NCBI RefSeq assembly: GCF_900218065.1
Contig: NZ_OBMU01000001.1
Location: 1,088,919-1,152,918, forward strand
Direction: 5' to 3'
Length of the DNA: 64,000 nucleotides
Origin: Novosphingobium sp. Chol11
GTDB lineage: Bacteria > Pseudomonadota > Alphaproteobacteria > Sphingomonadales > Sphingomonadaceae
The translations under genes were made by a program, and so were the position numbers. Every line of letters starts with the position of its first letter. Position 1 is the first letter of the stretch. A model generated the notes under the pieces. It was given only the letters and a program-made list of their open reading frames with translations, was not told where the DNA came from and ran no database searches. Below, one piece after another: positions 42,778 to 51,246 of this stretch.

Positions 42778-43263
42778 TCAGGCCAGGCGCTTGCCGATCC
42801 GTGCCATGATCATCTCCAGCCCCTCCCGGTCGGCAGCATCGAACCGCGCTGGGGTGGGGCTGTCGAGGTCAAGCACCGCGACAACCTGGCCATTCACCTC
42901 AACCGGCACCACGATCTCCGAAGCACTTGCCGCGTCACAAGCGATGTGCCCCGGGAAAGCATGAACATCCTCGACCAGTTGTGTCTGCCCTGAAGCTGCT
43001 GCCGTACCGCAGACGCCGCGGCCCAAGGGTATGCGGATGCACGCAGGCTTGCCCTGAAAAGGCCCGAGCACCAGTTCGCCGCCTACCATGCGATAGAAGC
43101 CCGACCAGTTGAGGTCCGGCAGAAACTGCCAGATCAGGGCAGCGACATTCGCCATATTGGCGATCGCGTCGGGTTCATCATTCGTCACCGCTTCCGCAGC
43201 GGCCAGCAGATCCTTAAAGAGCGTCGCCTTGTCCCCATCGGCCGGGGCGTTGAAGTCGTACAT
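42778..43263 (-). CDS. Free methionine-(R)-sulfoxide reductase (GAF domain)
   Basis: 161 aa, a single GAF domain: LIWQFLPDLNWSGFYRMVGG, LVLGPFQGKPACIRIPLGRG, VCGTAAASG, HAFPGHIACDAAS and EIVVPV. The three Cys (in PAC, GVCG and IAC) are at the positions used for catalysis and resolution by fRMsr enzymes. It repairs oxidised free methionine. It follows arfB by 9 bases on the same strand. Confidence 0.92.
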   Translation of the reverse strand: MYDFNAPADGDKATLFKDLLAAAEAVTNDEPDAIANMANVAALIWQFLPDLNWSGFYRMVGGELVLGPFQGKPACIRIPLGRGVCGTAAASGQTQLVEDVHAFPGHIACDAASASEIVVPVEVNGQVVAVLDLDSPTPARFDAADREGLEMIMARIGKRLA

Positions 43264-43272
43264 CGGAGGTCC

Positions 43273-43677
43273 TCAATCCAGCCGCACCTTGCCACGGCCT
43301 TGTTTCACTGAACTGCGCGCCTTCTTGGCGTCGACGCGGCGCGCTTTGGCCGCCTTGCCCGGCTTCGTGGCGATCCGTTTCGCATCGCGCTTGTAGGCCT
43401 GCGCAATCATCTCGGCCAGCCGTTCGCGGGCGTCCTGGCGATTGGCCTCCTGCGTGCGGAAACGCGACGCCTGGATGACGATCTCTCCGCCGGAGGTCAG
43501 GCGCGACCCCGCCAGTTCCTTCATTTTCCGATATGCATGCACCGGCAATCCCAGCCGGTATAGATGGACCCGCAGTTGAACAGCCGTAGCGACCTTGTTG
43601 ACATTCTGCCCGCCGGGACCGCCGGCAGTGATGAAACGCTCCTCCAGCGCTTCTTCGGGAATGTCAAAGTCCGGCAT
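43273..43677 (-). CDS. arfB: Alternative ribosome-rescue factor ArfB (YaeJ)
   Basis: 134 aa with the GGQ motif at residues 22-24 (FITAGGPGGQNVNKVATAVQ) and a basic, Lys/Arg/Ala-rich C-terminal tail that enters the empty mRNA channel of stalled ribosomes. It hydrolyses peptidyl-tRNA on non-stop ribosomes. The start at 43677 overlaps the end of the pseudouridine synthase gene by 14 bases. Confidence 0.93.
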   Translation of the reverse strand: MPDFDIPEEALEERFITAGGPGGQNVNKVATAVQLRVHLYRLGLPVHAYRKMKELAGSRLTSGGEIVIQASRFRTQEANRQDARERLAEMIAQAYKRDAKRIATKPGKAAKARRVDAKKARSSVKQGRGKVRLD

Positions 43678-44332
43678 CGTCCAGATACTCCGGCCCGAAA
43701 CCCGCCGCCGCGAAGGTGGAGGGCAGGGGAGCGGTCGCCTCCGCCGGGGCCTTATTCCCGCGCGGGATGCTGAGGAAACGGCTGTGCAGCAGCATCGGTC
43801 CCTCGCCCCTCCCATATACCGGGTCCCCCGCGATGCCGAAGCCAAGGCCATGCAAGGCATGCGATCGAATCTGGTGAGTCCGGCCGGTGCGCGGCGTGAA
43901 AATGACCATGGCGCGCCCATCCTTGACCGCCAATTTGCGCCACTCGGTCACGGCCGACTTGCCGTCCTTCGCTGCGATCATTCGCCATCCCTTTGCAGCG
44001 CTGCTGACCTTCTTCAGCGAAAGCTCGATGACGCCGCTATCGGGCTCCGGCACGCCGTCCAGCACCGCAACATAGCGCTTGCTGACAGTGCCCGCCTCGA
44101 ACTCGGCAGCATAGCGTTTGTGCGCCTTGGGATTGCGCGCCAGCAACAGGCAACCGCTCGTGTCCCGGTCCAGCCGATGCACTGGCAGTGGCCAGCGCTG
44201 AAAACCGAATGTCAGCGATGAGAGATGGTTCTCCAGGCTCAACGAACCGTCGCGCGGCGCATCGACCGGCAGTCCGGCAGGCTTGTCGAGGATGATGGCT
44301 TCACCATCGATGAAGAGAACTCGGTCATGCAA
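43664..44332 (-). CDS. RluA-family pseudouridine synthase
   Basis: About 222 aa without an S4 domain. Conserved motifs are IILDKPAGLPVDAP, the catalytic PLPVHRLDRDTSGCLLLARN (Asp in HRLDRDTSG), KRYVAVLDGVP and FTPRTGRTHQIRSHALHG. It isomerises uridine in rRNA or tRNA; which site is not evident. No good ATG exists: the TTG at 44332 starts the conserved part, a TTG at 44341 is the alternative, and the frame is open up to 44446. Its promoter must lie next to the divergent acyltransferase gene. Confidence 0.87.
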   Translation of the reverse strand: MHDRVLFIDGEAIILDKPAGLPVDAPRDGSLSLENHLSSLTFGFQRWPLPVHRLDRDTSGCLLLARNPKAHKRYAAEFEAGTVSKRYVAVLDGVPEPDSGVIELSLKKVSSAAKGWRMIAAKDGKSAVTEWRKLAVKDGRAMVIFTPRTGRTHQIRSHALHGLGFGIAGDPVYGRGEGPMLLHSRFLSIPRGNKAPAEATAPLPSTFAAAGFGPEYLDDAGL

Positions 44333-44406
44333 AAGGGACAAGGAGTGATTCCCGAAGCAGTTGGAAAGATTGACGCGCGGCCTGCGTCCTATAGGTCGTG
44401 GTAGCC

Positions 44407-45393
44407 ATGGAGAACAGGGGGCACGAGGTCCAGCAAAAGTCCGCACGGCCGAAACACGCTCAGGGTGGCGGTCGGCTCGAATGGATCGATGTTGCGCGCG
44501 GCATCGGCATCATCGCCGTTGTCGCGGGGCATGTCTGGACCAAAGGCCCTTTCCGGGACGCGCTCTACAGTTTTCACATGCCCCTCTTTTTCCTGCTCTC
44601 CGGCATGCTGTCCCGGCCGCAGCCCCCTGGACGTTTCGCGCTGCGGCAACTGTCGTCGCAGATGCGCCCCTATGCGGCGTTCCTCGCATTGCTGATCGTC
44701 GCGGATCAGATTATCGAGCCGATGAAGGGGCAGCGGCCCATTTTCAACCAATGGCCACAGGATCTCCTGCCGATCCTGCTCGGCGGGTCATGGCTACGCG
44801 GGCCCTATACCATATTCTGGTTCGTGCCTTGCCTGATGGTCTCGCGCATCCTTTTCAATGCGTTGCTTTCCCGCTGGCCAGATCCGCTGGATCGCCGATG
44901 GTTGATCACGATCATTCCCGCAATTGTGTGCGCATATGCGGTGGGAGAGATGACGAAAACCTCTGTGCTGGGATTGCTCACCGTTCCAATGGCGTTCGTG
45001 CTGCTGTGGGTGGGTGCGGCGTGGCAGCTGGTGCAGTGGGAGCGATGGATGTGGTTGCCATTGGGTGGGATCGGACTGGCGGGATTGTCAGGACTGCTCC
45101 CCACGCTCAACATGAAGGCTGCCGATTATGGTCTGCCCATCTTCTCGCTGGCTTCGGCGGTCGCTACATCGGTGCTGATCTTTCGCATATCCGTCCATCT
45201 CGCGCCCTATGGCGGTTGGTTGGCAGCGGTGGGGAGGGCGTCGCTCGTCATCATGTATCTGCATGTCGCGGTGATCCACTATCTCTCGCCGCATCTCGAT
45301 GAACCTTGGCTGCTGCTGAATGCGTTGCTGCTGCCGACCGGCATCTATTATCTGCTGCGCGCCACCCCTGCCGCTCGCCGCCTTTTCCTCTGA
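44407..45393 (+). CDS. Acyltransferase 3 family membrane protein
   Basis: 328 aa with about 10 membrane helices. The family start LEWIDVARGIGIIAVVAGHV contains the conserved Arg and His; FRDALYSFHMPLFFLLSGML is the second signature. Such proteins O-acetylate or otherwise acylate sugars of surface polymers and may act on the exopolysaccharide made by the genes at 15675-36534, though they lie apart. GTG 44398 is an alternative start. Confidence 0.9.
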   Translation: MENRGHEVQQKSARPKHAQGGGRLEWIDVARGIGIIAVVAGHVWTKGPFRDALYSFHMPLFFLLSGMLSRPQPPGRFALRQLSSQMRPYAAFLALLIVADQIIEPMKGQRPIFNQWPQDLLPILLGGSWLRGPYTIFWFVPCLMVSRILFNALLSRWPDPLDRRWLITIIPAIVCAYAVGEMTKTSVLGLLTVPMAFVLLWVGAAWQLVQWERWMWLPLGGIGLAGLSGLLPTLNMKAADYGLPIFSLASAVATSVLIFRISVHLAPYGGWLAAVGRASLVIMYLHVAVIHYLSPHLDEPWLLLNALLLPTGIYYLLRATPAARRLFL

Positions 45394-45433
45394 AAAAAAA
45401 GGGGCCGGCGCACCCATCCCGCGCACCGGCCCC
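45393..45433 (-). terminator. Terminator for wrbA, possibly bidirectional
   Basis: GGGGCCGG at 45401-45408 pairs with CCGGCCCC at 45426-45433, and the eight A residues at 45393-45400 give a U-run for minus-strand transcripts leaving the wrbA gene at 45496. It also closes the convergent acyltransferase gene. Confidence 0.7.
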
Positions 45434-45495
45434 AATGTTGCGCCTTGCGACCCAAGGCTCAACCGCTGCACCGAGAGGGGGAGTGCAGCAAATGT

Positions 45496-46095
45496 CTAGC
45501 CGTGCAGCTTGATAGCCGTCTCCGCGATCCGCTTGCCCTGATAACGGGCACCTTCCAGTTCATCCTCGTCGGGCTGGCGGCTACCATCGCTATGCGCGAT
45601 GGTCGTCGCGCCATAGGGTGCGCCGCCGCGAACCTTGTCGACGCCCATCTGGCCGGTGTGGCCATAATCCAATCCGACGATCACCATGCCGAAATGCAGC
45701 AAGTTGGTGATGATCGAGAATAAAGTCGTCTCCTGCCCGCCATGCTGGCTGGCGGTCGATGTAAAGGCGCCGCCGACTTTGCCGTTCAGCGCACCCCGTG
45801 CCCACAGCCCTCCGGCCTGGTCCAGGAACGCCGCCATCTGGCTCGACATACGGCCAAAGCGCGTGCCGGTGCCGATGATGATCGCGTCATAGTCGGCCAG
45901 TTCAGCGACGGACGCGATCGGAGCCTGCTGATCGAGCTTGAACCCGGCATTCTGCACGACTTCCAGCGGGGCCGTCTCCGGCACGCGCTTGATATCGACC
46001 TGCGCTCCGGCAGCGGACGCGCCTTCCGCCACGGCTTTGGCCATCGTTTCGATGTGGCCATAGGATGAGTAATAGAGGACCAGCACCTTTGCCAT
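45496..46095 (-). CDS. wrbA: NAD(P)H:quinone oxidoreductase (WrbA)
   Basis: 199 aa flavodoxin-fold protein: [20 protein letters not shown] (FMN phosphate site), [40 protein letters not shown] and [20 protein letters not shown]. It reduces quinones by two electrons in oxidative-stress defence. It lies downstream of pirin on the same strand, 116 bases away, and a terminator follows. Confidence 0.95.
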   Translation of the reverse strand: MAKVLVLYYSSYGHIETMAKAVAEGASAAGAQVDIKRVPETAPLEVVQNAGFKLDQQAPIASVAELADYDAIIIGTGTRFGRMSSQMAAFLDQAGGLWARGALNGKVGGAFTSTASQHGGQETTLFSIITNLLHFGMVIVGLDYGHTGQMGVDKVRGGAPYGATTIAHSDGSRQPDEDELEGARYQGKRIAETAIKLHG

Positions 46096-46211
46096 GACGA
46101 GTCTCCAATCTTGTTAATGCATTGAACGGAAAAAGGTTTCTTGAGGGGTTTGGCCGCCCGCCACGCCAGGGGGTGGGGCAGGGCGGGCGGCCGTAGGCTC
46201 CACAGCGGAGC

Positions 46212-46931
46212 CTATTCGCTGTCTACCAACACGATTTCACTGTCCTCGATCGCGGTGATCGTGATGGGCTGTCCGCCGAGGATCGCAGCTCCATCGCGCG
46301 CTTCGAACGTCTGGCCATCGATTTCGATGCGCCCAGTCGCGGGAACGAGGTACAGGTGACGTCCCTCAACGCTTTCATAGGTGACGCTCGTGCCAGCCTT
46401 CACCGTCCCGCCCAGCAACCGGGCGTCGGCACGGATGCGCAGTGCTTCCTGATCCTCGGCATAGCCGCTGGCGAGCACCACCAGCTTTCCGGAGCGATCG
46501 TCCCTGGGAAAGGGCTTCGCGCCCCAGCTCGGGGCGTCGCCCTGCGCCTTGGGGATGATCCAGATCTGGAACAGGGTGGTCGTCTCGTCCTCCAGATTAT
46601 ATTCGGAGTGACGGATGCCGGTGCCTGCGCTCATCACCTGGACGTCACCTGCTTCCGTGCGTCCTTTGTTGCCCAGGCTGTCCTGGTGCGTGATCGCGCC
46701 CTTGCGGACATAGGTGATAATTTCCATGTCGCGGTGCGGGTGCGGGGGGAAACCGGTGTTCGCCGCGATCTCATCATCGTTCCATACGCGGATCGCGCCC
46801 CAACCCATGCGATCGGGATCAAGATAATTGGCGAAGGAAAAATGATGGCGCGCATTCAGCCACCCATGGTCGGCATGGCCGAGGCTGTCGAATGGACGGC
46901 GTTCGATGCGGTTTGCTGCGGTGGTGTTCAT
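46212..46931 (-). CDS. Pirin family protein
   Basis: 239 aa bicupin. N-terminal cupin with FSFANYLDPDRMGWGAIRVW, GFPPHPHRDMEIITYV (metal His pair), SLGNKGRTEAGDVQVMSAGT, and GIRHSEYN (third His); the shorter C-terminal cupin follows. Some bacterial pirins are quercetinases, others regulators. It is divergent from a LysR gene, a pair that often means LysR controls pirin and the quinone reductase beyond it. Confidence 0.92.
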   Translation of the reverse strand: MNTTAANRIERRPFDSLGHADHGWLNARHHFSFANYLDPDRMGWGAIRVWNDDEIAANTGFPPHPHRDMEIITYVRKGAITHQDSLGNKGRTEAGDVQVMSAGTGIRHSEYNLEDETTTLFQIWIIPKAQGDAPSWGAKPFPRDDRSGKLVVLASGYAEDQEALRIRADARLLGGTVKAGTSVTYESVEGRHLYLVPATGRIEIDGQTFEARDGAAILGGQPITITAIEDSEIVLVDSE

Positions 46932-46991
46932 TGCTGTGCCTTTCCTTGGCGGGTAACCATTCCCGCTTGCTTTCGACCTATTTAGCGATAA

Positions 46992-47032
46992 GGATTGTTT
47001 CTTAAATCAGCAGTGTCGAAACGGATTGTTTC
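46992..47032. promoter_or_regulatory. Direct repeats in the pirin/LysR divergent promoter
   Basis: GGATTGTTTC occurs at 46992-47001 and 47023-47032 with a 31-bp period (three helical turns), just upstream of the LysR start. This arrangement would suit a LysR-type regulator binding as a tetramer to control itself and the divergent pirin gene. Confidence 0.45.
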
Positions 47033-47036
47033 CTTT

Positions 47037-47930
47037 ATGCGCCTTCCTGATCTCGAAGCCTGGGCGATGTTCGCTGCGGTCGTTGAGCATCGCAGCTTCA
47101 CTGACGCGGCAAAGGCGCTCAGCATATCGAAGGCAACAGTTTCAAAAGCCGTCACGCGCCTTGAGCAGCATCTCGAAACCAGCCTGTTCAACCGCACGAG
47201 CCGCCGCCTTGCGCTGACCGAAAGCGGAAAGCGTCTGGCCGCCCATGCTGCCCGTATTCTCGAAGAGGGCCAAGCCGCCGAAGAGGCGGCGCGGCAAGAC
47301 ACGGCAGAATTGTCCGGCACCATCCGGCTAGGCGCGCCGATGACGTTCGGGCTTCTCCGCATCGCGCCGCTGATTGCCGAGTTTGCCAAGCTTCACCCTG
47401 CCGTCGATGTTGATCTTCACCTTTCAGACGCGCGGATCGATATGGTCGAGATGGGGCTCGACGCCACCCTTCGTATCGCGGACATGCCGGACAGCTCATT
47501 GCGGGCGCGGCGGCTGGGCGACGTCAAGCTTCACGTCATCGCCTCGCCTTCCTATCTCGCGGAGCGGGGACGTCCTACCCATCCTTCCGACCTCGGCGCC
47601 CATGACTGTCTTTGCTATTCCAACGCCCCAACGCCTGACGTCTGGCGTTTTTCTGGACCGGGGCAGCAGAATGTCGTGATCCAGGTCAGGGCGCGCATTA
47701 CCGTGAATAGCGGTGACGCGATGCTGCCCGCGTTGAAGGCGGGGATAGGTATCGCCCGGCTGCCCGACTTCATCGTCAGCGATGGCCTCGCATCAGGCGA
47801 ATTGGAGGAGGTGCTGGTCGACTGGAGACCTTCGCCCCTCGGTCTGCACTTGGTCACGCCACCCTCGCGTTTGCGCCCCGCGCGGGTTGAAGCGCTGCTT
47901 GATTATATTACTCGCCATCATGGCTGCTAG
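47037..47930 (+). CDS. LysR-family transcriptional regulator
   Basis: 297 aa. N-terminal winged HTH with LEAWAMFAAVVEHRSFTDAA, KATVSKAVTRLEQHLETSLF and NRTSRRLALTESG; then a substrate-binding domain with GTIRLGAPMTFGLLRIAPLI and LHVIASPSYLAERGRP. This subclass (SfmR/PA-like with DxAxxR motifs) often responds to quinones or aromatic compounds. Divergent from pirin, with direct repeats in the gap. Start at ATG 47037; the TTG at 46995 has no suitable ribosome binding site. Confidence 0.93.
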   Translation: MRLPDLEAWAMFAAVVEHRSFTDAAKALSISKATVSKAVTRLEQHLETSLFNRTSRRLALTESGKRLAAHAARILEEGQAAEEAARQDTAELSGTIRLGAPMTFGLLRIAPLIAEFAKLHPAVDVDLHLSDARIDMVEMGLDATLRIADMPDSSLRARRLGDVKLHVIASPSYLAERGRPTHPSDLGAHDCLCYSNAPTPDVWRFSGPGQQNVVIQVRARITVNSGDAMLPALKAGIGIARLPDFIVSDGLASGELEEVLVDWRPSPLGLHLVTPPSRLRPARVEALLDYITRHHGC

Positions 47931-47944
47931 GGTTCGTTGCGCAG

Positions 47945-48050
47945 GTGAATCCATCTTGACTCGAAATGAATCACTTCACCGGAAAATCTTTGGAAATAGA
48001 TTCAAATTCCCGCGACTCGCGCATTTCTGCGGGTTAGCGAAAAATTAACC
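47945..48050 (+). promoter_or_regulatory. ctrA promoter region with five GANTC sites and a CtrA box
   Basis: GANTC occurs at 47947, 47958, 47968, 47999 and 48014 (start positions), five sites in 72 bases where 0.3 is expected by chance. A CtrA-type half-site pair TTAG-N7-TTAA follows at 48034-48048. In Caulobacter the ctrA promoter is controlled by CcrM methylation at GANTC and by CtrA itself. Confidence 0.65.
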
Positions 48051-48138
48051 TTTGTCCTTCAGAAGTTTTTTGGTTAATGAATTGGAGCAGACGCCGTTCT
48101 TAGGGGTTGACGGGATCTGCAAGGACAGGGGCTTCAAT

Positions 48139-48846
48139 ATGCGCGTTCTGCTAATAGAAGATGAACCGACCACGGCCAAGGCGATCGAGCTCATGCTCAC
48201 GACCGAAGGCTTCAACGTCTACACTACCGACCTTGGCGAGGAAGGGCTCGACCTGGGCAAGCTGTATGACTACGACATCATCTGCCTCGACCTGAACCTG
48301 CCGGACATGCACGGATATGACGTGCTGAAAAAGCTCCGCGCCGCCAAGGTGCAGACGCCGGTTCTCATCCTTTCTGGTATCGCGGAGATGGATAGCAAGG
48401 TTCGCTCCTTCGGTTTCGGCGCCGACGATTATGTCACCAAGCCTTTCCATCGCGAAGAACTGATCGCGCGGATTCACGCCGTGGTCCGCCGCTCCAAGGG
48501 GCATTCGCAGTCCGTCATCCGCACGGGCAAGCTGGCCGTCAATCTCGATGCCAAGACCGTGGAAGTCGATGGCAACCGCGTCCACCTGACCGGTAAGGAA
48601 TATGCGATGCTGGAGCTGCTTTCGCTCCGCAAGGGCACGACGCTGACCAAGGAGATGTTCCTCAATCATCTTTACGGCGGCATGGACGAGCCTGAACTCA
48701 AGATCATCGATGTTTTCATCTGCAAGCTGCGCAAGAAGCTGGCGCTCGCTTGCGGTGGCGACAACTATATCGAAACCGTCTGGGGCCGCGGTTATGTGCT
48801 GCGCGATCCTGATGAGGCGGAAGAGATTGCGACCAAAGTCGCCTGA
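48139..48846 (+). CDS. ctrA: Cell-cycle response regulator CtrA
   Basis: 235 aa OmpR-type regulator. Receiver domain: [20 protein letters not shown], phospho-acceptor Asp in [20 protein letters not shown], Lys in [17 protein letters not shown]. The winged-helix DNA-binding domain carries [40 protein letters not shown] and [15 protein letters not shown], near-identical in pattern to Caulobacter CtrA. It controls cell-cycle and motility genes in alphaproteobacteria. The C-terminus ends TKVA, related to the degradation tag seen in Caulobacter. AAGGACAGGGG lies before the ATG. Confidence 0.95.
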   Translation: MRVLLIEDEPTTAKAIELMLTTEGFNVYTTDLGEEGLDLGKLYDYDIICLDLNLPDMHGYDVLKKLRAAKVQTPVLILSGIAEMDSKVRSFGFGADDYVTKPFHREELIARIHAVVRRSKGHSQSVIRTGKLAVNLDAKTVEVDGNRVHLTGKEYAMLELLSLRKGTTLTKEMFLNHLYGGMDEPELKIIDVFICKLRKKLALACGGDNYIETVWGRGYVLRDPDEAEEIATKVA

Positions 48847-48867
48847 ACCAATATTTTCTAGCTGCTG

Positions 48868-48904
48868 AAAAAGGCCGGTGATCCATAATGGGTCGCCGGC
48901 CTTT
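48868..48904 (+). terminator. Terminator after ctrA
   Basis: AAAGGCCGGTGATCC pairs (with one G-U and one bulge) with GGTCGCCGGCCTTT around a 6-base loop, 24 bases after the ctrA stop. Confidence 0.75.
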
Positions 48905-48943
48905 GCGTTGGTACTGCGCTCACGTCCGCCCCGAACCATGTGG

Positions 48944-48979
48944 AAAAGGGCCAGCGATCCTTGTGGATCACCGGCCCTT
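48944..48979 (-). terminator. Terminator for minus-strand secreted-protein gene
   Basis: GGGCCAGCGATCC pairs with GGATCACCGGCCC around TTGT; four A residues on the left give a U-run on the minus strand. Its sequence resembles the ctrA terminator, as if the two arose by duplication. Confidence 0.65.
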
Positions 48980-49048
48980 CCATGTCAGGCGAATTAGGGG
49001 CGGAGGAAAGGGCTTAAAGCCTCAGGTGGGGGAACCGCCCCTTAGGGG

Positions 49049-49738
49049 TCAATTGTCCGCCTGATTGGAAGACGTGCTTTCACTGGAGCCCGCGGCTTGT
49101 CCGCTTCCAGACAGTTGGCCCGTGGCATTCAGCGCGGCACTTCCATTCAGAACGCCACCGCCGCTTCCAGCAGGTTGCGCGGCGCTGGATTGGGCCGTCC
49201 CGGCAACATCGCCAGCTGCCGATCCTGCACCATTAACGGCGCCGCTGGCCCGATTGCGTGCTGCGTCGGCCGTTGCGCTTGCTTTTCCCTGTGCCGCCGC
49301 GCCAGCGGTGACCGCACGATCTCGCACGGCGCCCGCCGACTGGCTCGCACCATCGCGAACGCCACCGACGGCATTGGCCACGTCATTGGTGCCCAACGTG
49401 TCTGCAGTCAGGCTGCCGCTTGCCGATCCGCTGGCAGAGCCCGAAGCATTTGCGCCGCGGCTTTTGCCCTTGCGGCTGACTGACCCAGCAGCAGCACCGT
49501 CGACGCGGCCTGAACCCGACCCGCCAGCCGACACACGGCCATTGTTGAGGTCAACGCTGCGATCAATGCCAATGCCGCCCGAGCCGTTCAATGTTCCGCC
49601 CAGCGATCCGCCAACGCCACCCAAAGTGCCGCCAAGGCCTCCACCCAAGCCGCCTCCGCCGCCAAGCAGCTGAGCAGACGCAGGAGCCGCGCTGAGGGCG
49701 GCGAGGCAAGCCGTGGCAAGAATGATTGTCTTCTTCAT
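49049..49738 (-). CDS. Gly/Ala/Ser-rich secreted protein (229 aa)
   Basis: Signal peptide MKKTIILATACLAALSAAPA with cleavage before QLLGGGG, then low-complexity sequence: a glycine-rich block (GGGGGLGGGLGGTLGGVGG), a serine/alanine/glycine middle, and repeated heptad-like AGAAAQGKASATADAARNRA in the C-terminal half. No cysteine after the signal peptide and no domain recognised. It is probably an exported or surface structural protein. Convergent with ctrA. Bases are very GC-rich because of the composition. Confidence 0.75.
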   Translation of the reverse strand: MKKTIILATACLAALSAAPASAQLLGGGGGLGGGLGGTLGGVGGSLGGTLNGSGGIGIDRSVDLNNGRVSAGGSGSGRVDGAAAGSVSRKGKSRGANASGSASGSASGSLTADTLGTNDVANAVGGVRDGASQSAGAVRDRAVTAGAAAQGKASATADAARNRASGAVNGAGSAAGDVAGTAQSSAAQPAGSGGGVLNGSAALNATGQLSGSGQAAGSSESTSSNQADN

Positions 49739-49838
49739 CGATCGTCTCCTTGTTCATTGTCGATCCGATGAAAGGAGAACGGGATCGGGATGCGACTTAA
49801 TCCCAGGCGCCTCGACAAATTAAACAAATAACTGAAAA

Positions 49839-51089
49839 TCAATTATTATTTCTGCATTCGCCGCAGATGATGCCATGGCCGAATGCTTTGCTGGGCCCCG
49901 CCTTCGCTTCTGCGATCAGCCCATTCAAGCTGCCTTTCGCCACCAGCCGTCCTGCAACGAGGGGCGCCGCGAAAGAAGTCCCTCTAACCCGGCCTTTTCC
50001 GCCATCGGTGCGGGCCGCATACATGTCGGCGCCAGGCGCTGCGAAATCGACGTGCCGTGCGCGGCCTGCTTCCGGCAGCAATCGGCCCCGGCCATCGACC
50101 CCCGTTACAGCCACGACGTCGGGATAGGATGCTGGATAGGCGGGAGGGGCAGCCGGGCCGTCATTGCCCACAGCAGCCACGATCCTGACCCCCTTGTCCC
50201 GCGCAAGACGGATCGCGCCTGCCAATAACGGGTTGCTGGGGCCCACCAAGCTTACCGTTACCACCTTCACCCCACGCGCGGCCATCCATCCCAGCGCGCG
50301 TACGATCGCAAATGCGCTGCCGCCGGCGGGATCGTCACCATAGACGTCTGCCACCAGAAGCGGCGTGCCGGGCGCTGCCCCCCGGATGGCGCCCGAACCG
50401 CTGATCAGGGATGCCACGGCCGTACCATGCGCACTGGCCCGGGGGGCGCCCCGTGCGAAGCCGCGCTGCTCGATCGCACCGGGGAGTGACGCGTGGCGGG
50501 CCACGCCCCCGTCAATGATTCCGGCAGCAGGCGATGTTACATTGGAGCCGCCCGCCAGAGCTGCTCCTTTCAATTTTGGTGCGGCACCTCCGGGAAAATA
50601 GAGATTGTCCGCGCTCGCCTCCGCTTCCGGCGCGATGGACCGGACCTGCTTCAGCGCGCTGGCTAGGCTCCGGCCAGCCGGTATCGTCAGCCGTGCGAGC
50701 GGCAGGCCGATCCCTTCGACAGTATCGCTCGCTACAGAATATCCCGCGCGACGAAGCGCTTCGATGCTTGTTGGACTTGCCCCCATCAGCAGGACGACGC
50801 CACGCCGTGCCACTTCCTGCCTGTCGTCCAGTTCGACGCTGTCACGATGCCGCCGGAGCAGGTCAGCAATCCGCGCTGTCCTTTCTGCCACCAGGCGCTC
50901 CGCAAGCCTGGCCGGGGAAAGCCGATCCAGTCCGCCACGATCTAACGCGCGATCGGCATTATCAAGCAGTTGGGGAACGGCATTGTCGATCGAACCCAAT
51001 GCGCCACCGGGGGACGGCAGCAATTGCGCCTGAGCAGCCGGGCCCGTCAGCAGAAACCCAACAATGATCAAGGAACGATGCATCTTCAT
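49839..51089 (-). CDS. Exported S8-family serine peptidase (subtilase)
   Basis: 416 aa with signal peptide (LIIVGFLLTGPAAQAQ), a ~140-residue prodomain-like part, and a subtilisin core with Asp in AGIIDGGVARHASL, His in ASAHGTAVASLISGSG and Ser in RGTSFAAPLVAGRL; the oxyanion Asn is in IVAAVGNDGPAAPPAY. Secreted or periplasmic. Divergent from an ECF sigma/anti-sigma pair, an arrangement seen repeatedly in sphingomonads. ATG 51083 is an alternative start. Confidence 0.9.
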   Translation of the reverse strand: MKMHRSLIIVGFLLTGPAAQAQLLPSPGGALGSIDNAVPQLLDNADRALDRGGLDRLSPARLAERLVAERTARIADLLRRHRDSVELDDRQEVARRGVVLLMGASPTSIEALRRAGYSVASDTVEGIGLPLARLTIPAGRSLASALKQVRSIAPEAEASADNLYFPGGAAPKLKGAALAGGSNVTSPAAGIIDGGVARHASLPGAIEQRGFARGAPRASAHGTAVASLISGSGAIRGAAPGTPLLVADVYGDDPAGGSAFAIVRALGWMAARGVKVVTVSLVGPSNPLLAGAIRLARDKGVRIVAAVGNDGPAAPPAYPASYPDVVAVTGVDGRGRLLPEAGRARHVDFAAPGADMYAARTDGGKGRVRGTSFAAPLVAGRLVAKGSLNGLIAEAKAGPSKAFGHGIICGECRNNN

Positions 51090-51191
51090 CTCAATCTCTT
51101 CACCCTCGCAGGGCCTGGGAGCAAAGCCCCCTGTCCTTTCGCATTCATCATGACCCATCGCGAATTAATTTCCGCTATATCCAACTCGTCT

Positions 51192-51225
51192 GGGATGAAA
51201 CGCGCGAAGCCAGCCGTTTCATCCC
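51192..51225. promoter_or_regulatory. Perfect 11-bp inverted repeat before ECF sigma gene
   Basis: GGGATGAAACG at 51192-51202 is repeated in inverse orientation as CGTTTCATCCC at 51215-51225, 21 bases before the sigma gene start. The left arm resembles a GGAAC-type ECF -35 region and the intervening 12 bases are GC-rich. It can be an operator for the divergent pair or a leader hairpin. Confidence 0.5.
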
Positions 51226-51246
51226 TGAACATGAGATGGAGAACGG

